Positions 23,385-25,854 of a stretch of DNA of 25,854 nt are shown here, one piece after another. This stretch comes from CAZLMF01 sp964560565 (GTDB lineage Bacteria > Bacillota > Clostridia > Oscillospirales > Ruminococcaceae). The stretch spans positions 1 to 25,854 of the forward strand of contig CAZLMF010000017.1 in NCBI GenBank assembly GCA_964560565.1. The letters are read 5' to 3'. Position 1 is the stretch's first letter; each line of letters begins with the position of its first letter. A program made the translations under genes and the position numbers. The notes below the pieces were generated by a model. The model saw nothing but the letters and a program-made list of their open reading frames with translations. It was not told the origin of the DNA and searched no databases.

Positions 23385-24617
23385 AAACGCCGACTTGCAA
23401 CAAGAAACGGCGACTTTGCGGCGTCAATAGATGAGATTGTGGAGGTTGACGTTTTAAGGCGTGAGCTAAATGCAAAAGTAGACGAGCTGCGTGCCCAACA
23501 AAACAAAGCCAGCAAGGATATTCCCCGCATTAAGAAAGAAGGCGGAAGTACCGACACCTTAATGGCGCAAATGAAGGAGCTATCAGAGCAAGTAAAGCAG
23601 ATTGAGGGCAAGCTATCTGCTCATGAAGCCCGCCAGCAAGAGCTTTTGCTACTGCTACCCAACCTGCCAAACGAAAGCATTCCGATTGGCAAGTCCGATG
23701 CAGACAATGTTGAGGTGCGCAAATATGGCGAGCCCACAAAGTTCGACTTCGAGCCACAAGCCCACTGGGATATTGGCGCACAGCTTGGAATATTAGATCC
23801 CGAAACTGCCGCAAAGGTAACAGGCGCACGCTTTCACTTTTATAAAGGATTAGGGGCAAGGCTTGAGCGCTCCATATATAGCTTCTTTCTAAATACCCAT
23901 ACTCAGTATGGCTATACCGAAATATTCCCTCCCTACATGGTAAATCGTGCTTCAATGACAGGCACAGGGCAGCTTCCGAAGTTTGAGGAGGACGCATTTA
24001 AGATTGCAAACACCGACTACTTCCTTATTCCTACCGCTGAGGTGCCTGTTACAAATATGCACAGGGATGAAATACTAAGCGGCGCAAAGCTTCCTATCAA
24101 ATACTGCGCATATTCCGCTTGCTTTAGGGCGGAGGCAGGCAGTGCAGGCAGGGACACAAGGGGGCTAATCCGTCAGCACCAGTTCAATAAGGTTGAGCTT
24201 GTGAAGTTTGCACATCCGGACAACTCTTACGAGGAGCTAGAGAAGCTTACTTTGGATGCGGAGAGAGTATTGCAGCTGCTGGGACTTCCCTATCGTGTGG
24301 TTACGCTTTGCAGCGGAGACATCGGCTTTTCAAGCGCAAAAACCTACGATATTGAGGTTTATATGCCCTCCTACGGGCGCTACGTGGAGATATCAAGCTG
24401 TTCAAACTTTGAGGACTTCCAAGCAAGGCGTGCAGGAATTCGCTTTAAGGATAGCGCTCAGGATAAGGCACGCTTTGTGCATACCCTTAACGGTTCAGGT
24501 GTCGCAGTCGGCAGGACTGTTGCAGCAATACTTGAAAACTTCCAAAACGCAGACGGTTCAGTTACTATCCCAGAGGTGCTAATCCCTTACATGGGAACTG
24601 ATAGGATAACAGTATAA
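23385..24617 (+). CDS. serS: Seryl-tRNA synthetase, 5' end missing
   Basis: Charges tRNA-Ser with serine (class II synthetase). The surviving frame starts KRRLATRNGDF, about 17 residues into the usual protein. It runs through the long antiparallel coiled-coil tRNA arm (about DEIVEVDVLRRELNAKVDEL to LSAHEARQQELL). The catalytic core has LIPTAEVPVTNMH, motif 2 CFRAEAGSAGRDTRGLIRQH and motif 3 region GRYVEISSCSNFEDFQARR. 410 residues remain. The stop overlaps the ATG of the next gene by one base (TAATG). Confidence 0.96.
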   Translation, partial: KRRLATRNGDFAASIDEIVEVDVLRRELNAKVDELRAQQNKASKDIPRIKKEGGSTDTLMAQMKELSEQVKQIEGKLSAHEARQQELLLLLPNLPNESIPIGKSDADNVEVRKYGEPTKFDFEPQAHWDIGAQLGILDPETAAKVTGARFHFYKGLGARLERSIYSFFLNTHTQYGYTEIFPPYMVNRASMTGTGQLPKFEEDAFKIANTDYFLIPTAEVPVTNMHRDEILSGAKLPIKYCAYSACFRAEAGSAGRDTRGLIRQHQFNKVELVKFAHPDNSYEELEKLTLDAERVLQLLGLPYRVVTLCSGDIGFSSAKTYDIEVYMPSYGRYVEISSCSNFEDFQARRAGIRFKDSAQDKARFVHTLNGSGVAVGRTVAAILENFQNADGSVTIPEVLIPYMGTDRITV

Positions 24618-25399
24618 TGGATGTTTTCAGGGAAGAAAATCGTTTTGCCCATAGAAGAGAGCTGCTATTCTCTGACTGCGACCGCAACAAGAACATGAAG
24701 CTATCGGCGATTTTGCGGCTATCAGGGGAGCTTGCAGGGCACGATTTAACCGACAGAGGAATCCCCCACCAAAAGCTTTGGGATGCAGGGATGGTATTCC
24801 TACTAACAAGAATTGCAGTTAGAATAAACAGGCTACCTCGTGAGTTAGATGAGATAACAGAGCTTACTTGGGAGCATAGCATAAAGGGAGCGCAGTTTTT
24901 GCGTGGCTATGAAATACAAGATGACAAGGGTGAAAAGCTTTTGGACGGCATTTCCTGCTGGGTACTTGTAAACCCCCAGACAAGGCAGATTTTGCGCCCT
25001 AAGGAGTACAAGTTCAGTTTTACTCTTGATGAATGGTATCCCCTTAATGCAACAATGCCCACAAAAATTGAGCTGGACAACCCTATTTATGCAGGGCAAA
25101 GGCAGATTTACTACTCGGACATTGACGCAAACGGGCATTGCTATAATGCTGTTTACGGCGATATTATATGCGACTTTGCGCCGATAGAGGTAATAAAAGC
25201 AATGGAAAAGGACTGCATGGGAGCAAAGGGGCTCAGGGTAAACTTCATTCACGAGGCGGTACTAGGCGATAAGATTGATATTTACTATCAGCTAAGCAAA
25301 GACGACAAAGACGAAAAGAATTTACAGGGCGAAAAAAGCTGCTTATTCTATGGTTCAATTGGCGGCAAACGCTGCTTTGAGGCGGCAATAGAGCTTTAA
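24617..25399 (+). CDS. Acyl-ACP thioesterase (FatA/FatB-like)
   Basis: Hydrolyses acyl-acyl carrier protein to release free fatty acids. The 260 residues form two hot-dog domains. The first includes RRELLFSDCDRNKNMKLSAI and LTRIAVRINRLP. The second holds the catalytic block YYSDIDANGHCYNAVYGDII, with the D-x-N-x-H pattern of this family. The ending GSIGGKRCFEAAIEL is typical. It overlaps the serS stop by one base, so it is probably translated with serS despite the unrelated role. The ribosome-binding site is weak (AGGATA). Chain length and true substrate cannot be read from the sequence. Confidence 0.88.
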   Translation: MDVFREENRFAHRRELLFSDCDRNKNMKLSAILRLSGELAGHDLTDRGIPHQKLWDAGMVFLLTRIAVRINRLPRELDEITELTWEHSIKGAQFLRGYEIQDDKGEKLLDGISCWVLVNPQTRQILRPKEYKFSFTLDEWYPLNATMPTKIELDNPIYAGQRQIYYSDIDANGHCYNAVYGDIICDFAPIEVIKAMEKDCMGAKGLRVNFIHEAVLGDKIDIYYQLSKDDKDEKNLQGEKSCLFYGSIGGKRCFEAAIEL

Positions 25400-25419
25400 C
25401 GGTAAATATGTCTATACGC

Positions 25420-25449
25420 AAAAAAGGGTAACGAAAGTTACCCTTTTTT
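25420..25449. terminator. Bidirectional terminator between thioesterase gene and ilvC
   Basis: AAAAAAGGGTAAC (25420-25432), GAAA tetraloop, GTTACCCTTTTTT (25437-25449): a 13-bp perfect stem with A and T tracts on both sides. It can stop the plus-strand thioesterase transcript and the converging ilvC transcript. Confidence 0.93.
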
Positions 25450-25466
25450 ATTATAAATATTGCAAT

Positions 25467-25854
25467 TTATTTCTCGTCGTTCCAGCTGTACATCTTGCGA
25501 AGCTCCTTGCCGACTCTTTCAAGCTCGTGCTCGGATTCAATACGGCGGCAAGCGCTAAAGTGAGGTCTGCCAACCTTATTTTCGTTAATCCAGTTGCGTG
25601 CAAAGGTGCCATCTTGAATTTCGGTAAGAATCTTCTTCATTTCCTTCTTGGTATCGTCTGTAACAATGCGCTTGCCTGTTTCATAATCGCCGTATTCAGC
25701 GGTATCTGAAATGGAATAACGCATATAGTCAAATCCACCTTGATAAATCAAATCAACGATAAGCTTCATCTCATGGATGCACTCAAAGTAAGCATTCTCG
25801 GGGTCATATCCAGCCTCAACCAATGTTTCAAAGCCTGCTTTCATAAGAGCGGTA
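25467..25854 (-). CDS. ilvC: Ketol-acid reductoisomerase, C-terminal part only
   Basis: Second common enzyme of valine/isoleucine/leucine synthesis, using NADPH and Mg2+. Only the knotted C-terminal domain is in the window: TALMKAGFETLVEAGYDPE, then the metal-binding glutamates in AYFECIHEMKLIVDL, the active-site Ser in MRYSISDTAEYGDY, and GTFARNWINENKVGRPHF. The frame is open through the window edge, so the N-terminal Rossmann domain and start lie outside. The gene converges on the thioesterase gene and is on the lagging strand of the right arm, unlike its neighbours. Confidence 0.96.
   Translation of the reverse strand, partial: TALMKAGFETLVEAGYDPENAYFECIHEMKLIVDLIYQGGFDYMRYSISDTAEYGDYETGKRIVTDDTKKEMKKILTEIQDGTFARNWINENKVGRPHFSACRRIESEHELERVGKELRKMYSWNDEK

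Noticed and set aside
22554..24617. A 687-residue ParB-SerS fusion protein
   Set aside because: The frame is continuous only because 100 N happen to keep it open. ParB lacks its C-terminal domain and SerS its N-terminus, so these are two genes cut by a gap.
24565..25252. Minus-strand open frames across serS and the thioesterase gene
   Set aside because: Antisense shadows of well-conserved plus-strand genes, with no ribosome-binding sites or recognisable motifs.

Overview
The window is a chromosomal replication-origin region of a low-to-moderate GC Bacillota bacterium. Gene order and protein sequences point to Clostridia, probably an Oscillospiraceae/Ruminococcaceae-like gut anaerobe; that placement is inferred from protein style, not tested. 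A run of exactly 100 N (23285-23384) shows that this is a draft scaffold.

Left arm (minus strand, reading away from the origin): dnaN, yaaA (S4 domain), recF, remB, gyrB, a YcxB-like membrane protein, gyrA, then serC, serA and lexA. This is the classical Bacillus/Clostridium order dnaA-dnaN-yaaA-recF-remB-gyrB-gyrA, with one extra membrane-protein gene between the two gyrase genes. gyrB carries a one-base frameshift near 8293-8301. A consensus promoter (3010-3038) drives serC-serA-lexA, an unusual coupling of serine synthesis with the SOS repressor.

Origin: dnaA (minus) and dnaN are separated by about 520 bp holding a cluster of DnaA-box-like 9-mers in both orientations, an AT-rich stretch, and an in-phase TAG-type triplet run. 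Together they match the DnaA-box / GC patch / DnaA-trio / AT-rich layout of a basal unwinding element. The dnaA-rpmH divergent gap (13255-13682) holds promoters and inverted repeats but no comparable box cluster.

Right arm (plus strand): rpmH, rnpA, yidD, yidC, jag/khpB, mnmE, mnmG and rsmG form one long translation, secretion and tRNA-modification cluster ending in a strong terminator. Then come noc (ParB-like), a parS-type palindrome, parA/soj, parB (3' end lost in the gap), serS (5' end lost in the gap), an acyl-ACP thioesterase, a bidirectional terminator, and the 3' part of ilvC on the minus strand at the window edge.

Functionally this is a core chromosome-maintenance locus: initiation (DnaA, oriC, clamp), repair (RecF, LexA), supercoiling (gyrase) and segregation/nucleoid occlusion (ParA, ParB, Noc, parS). 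I saw no rRNA, tRNA, CRISPR array, insertion sequence or prophage. The most notable points are the predicted unwinding element, the parS variant with an imperfect centre, the YcxB-like gene inside the gyrase operon, Gln at the usual Ser83 quinolone position of GyrA, and the gyrB frameshift.
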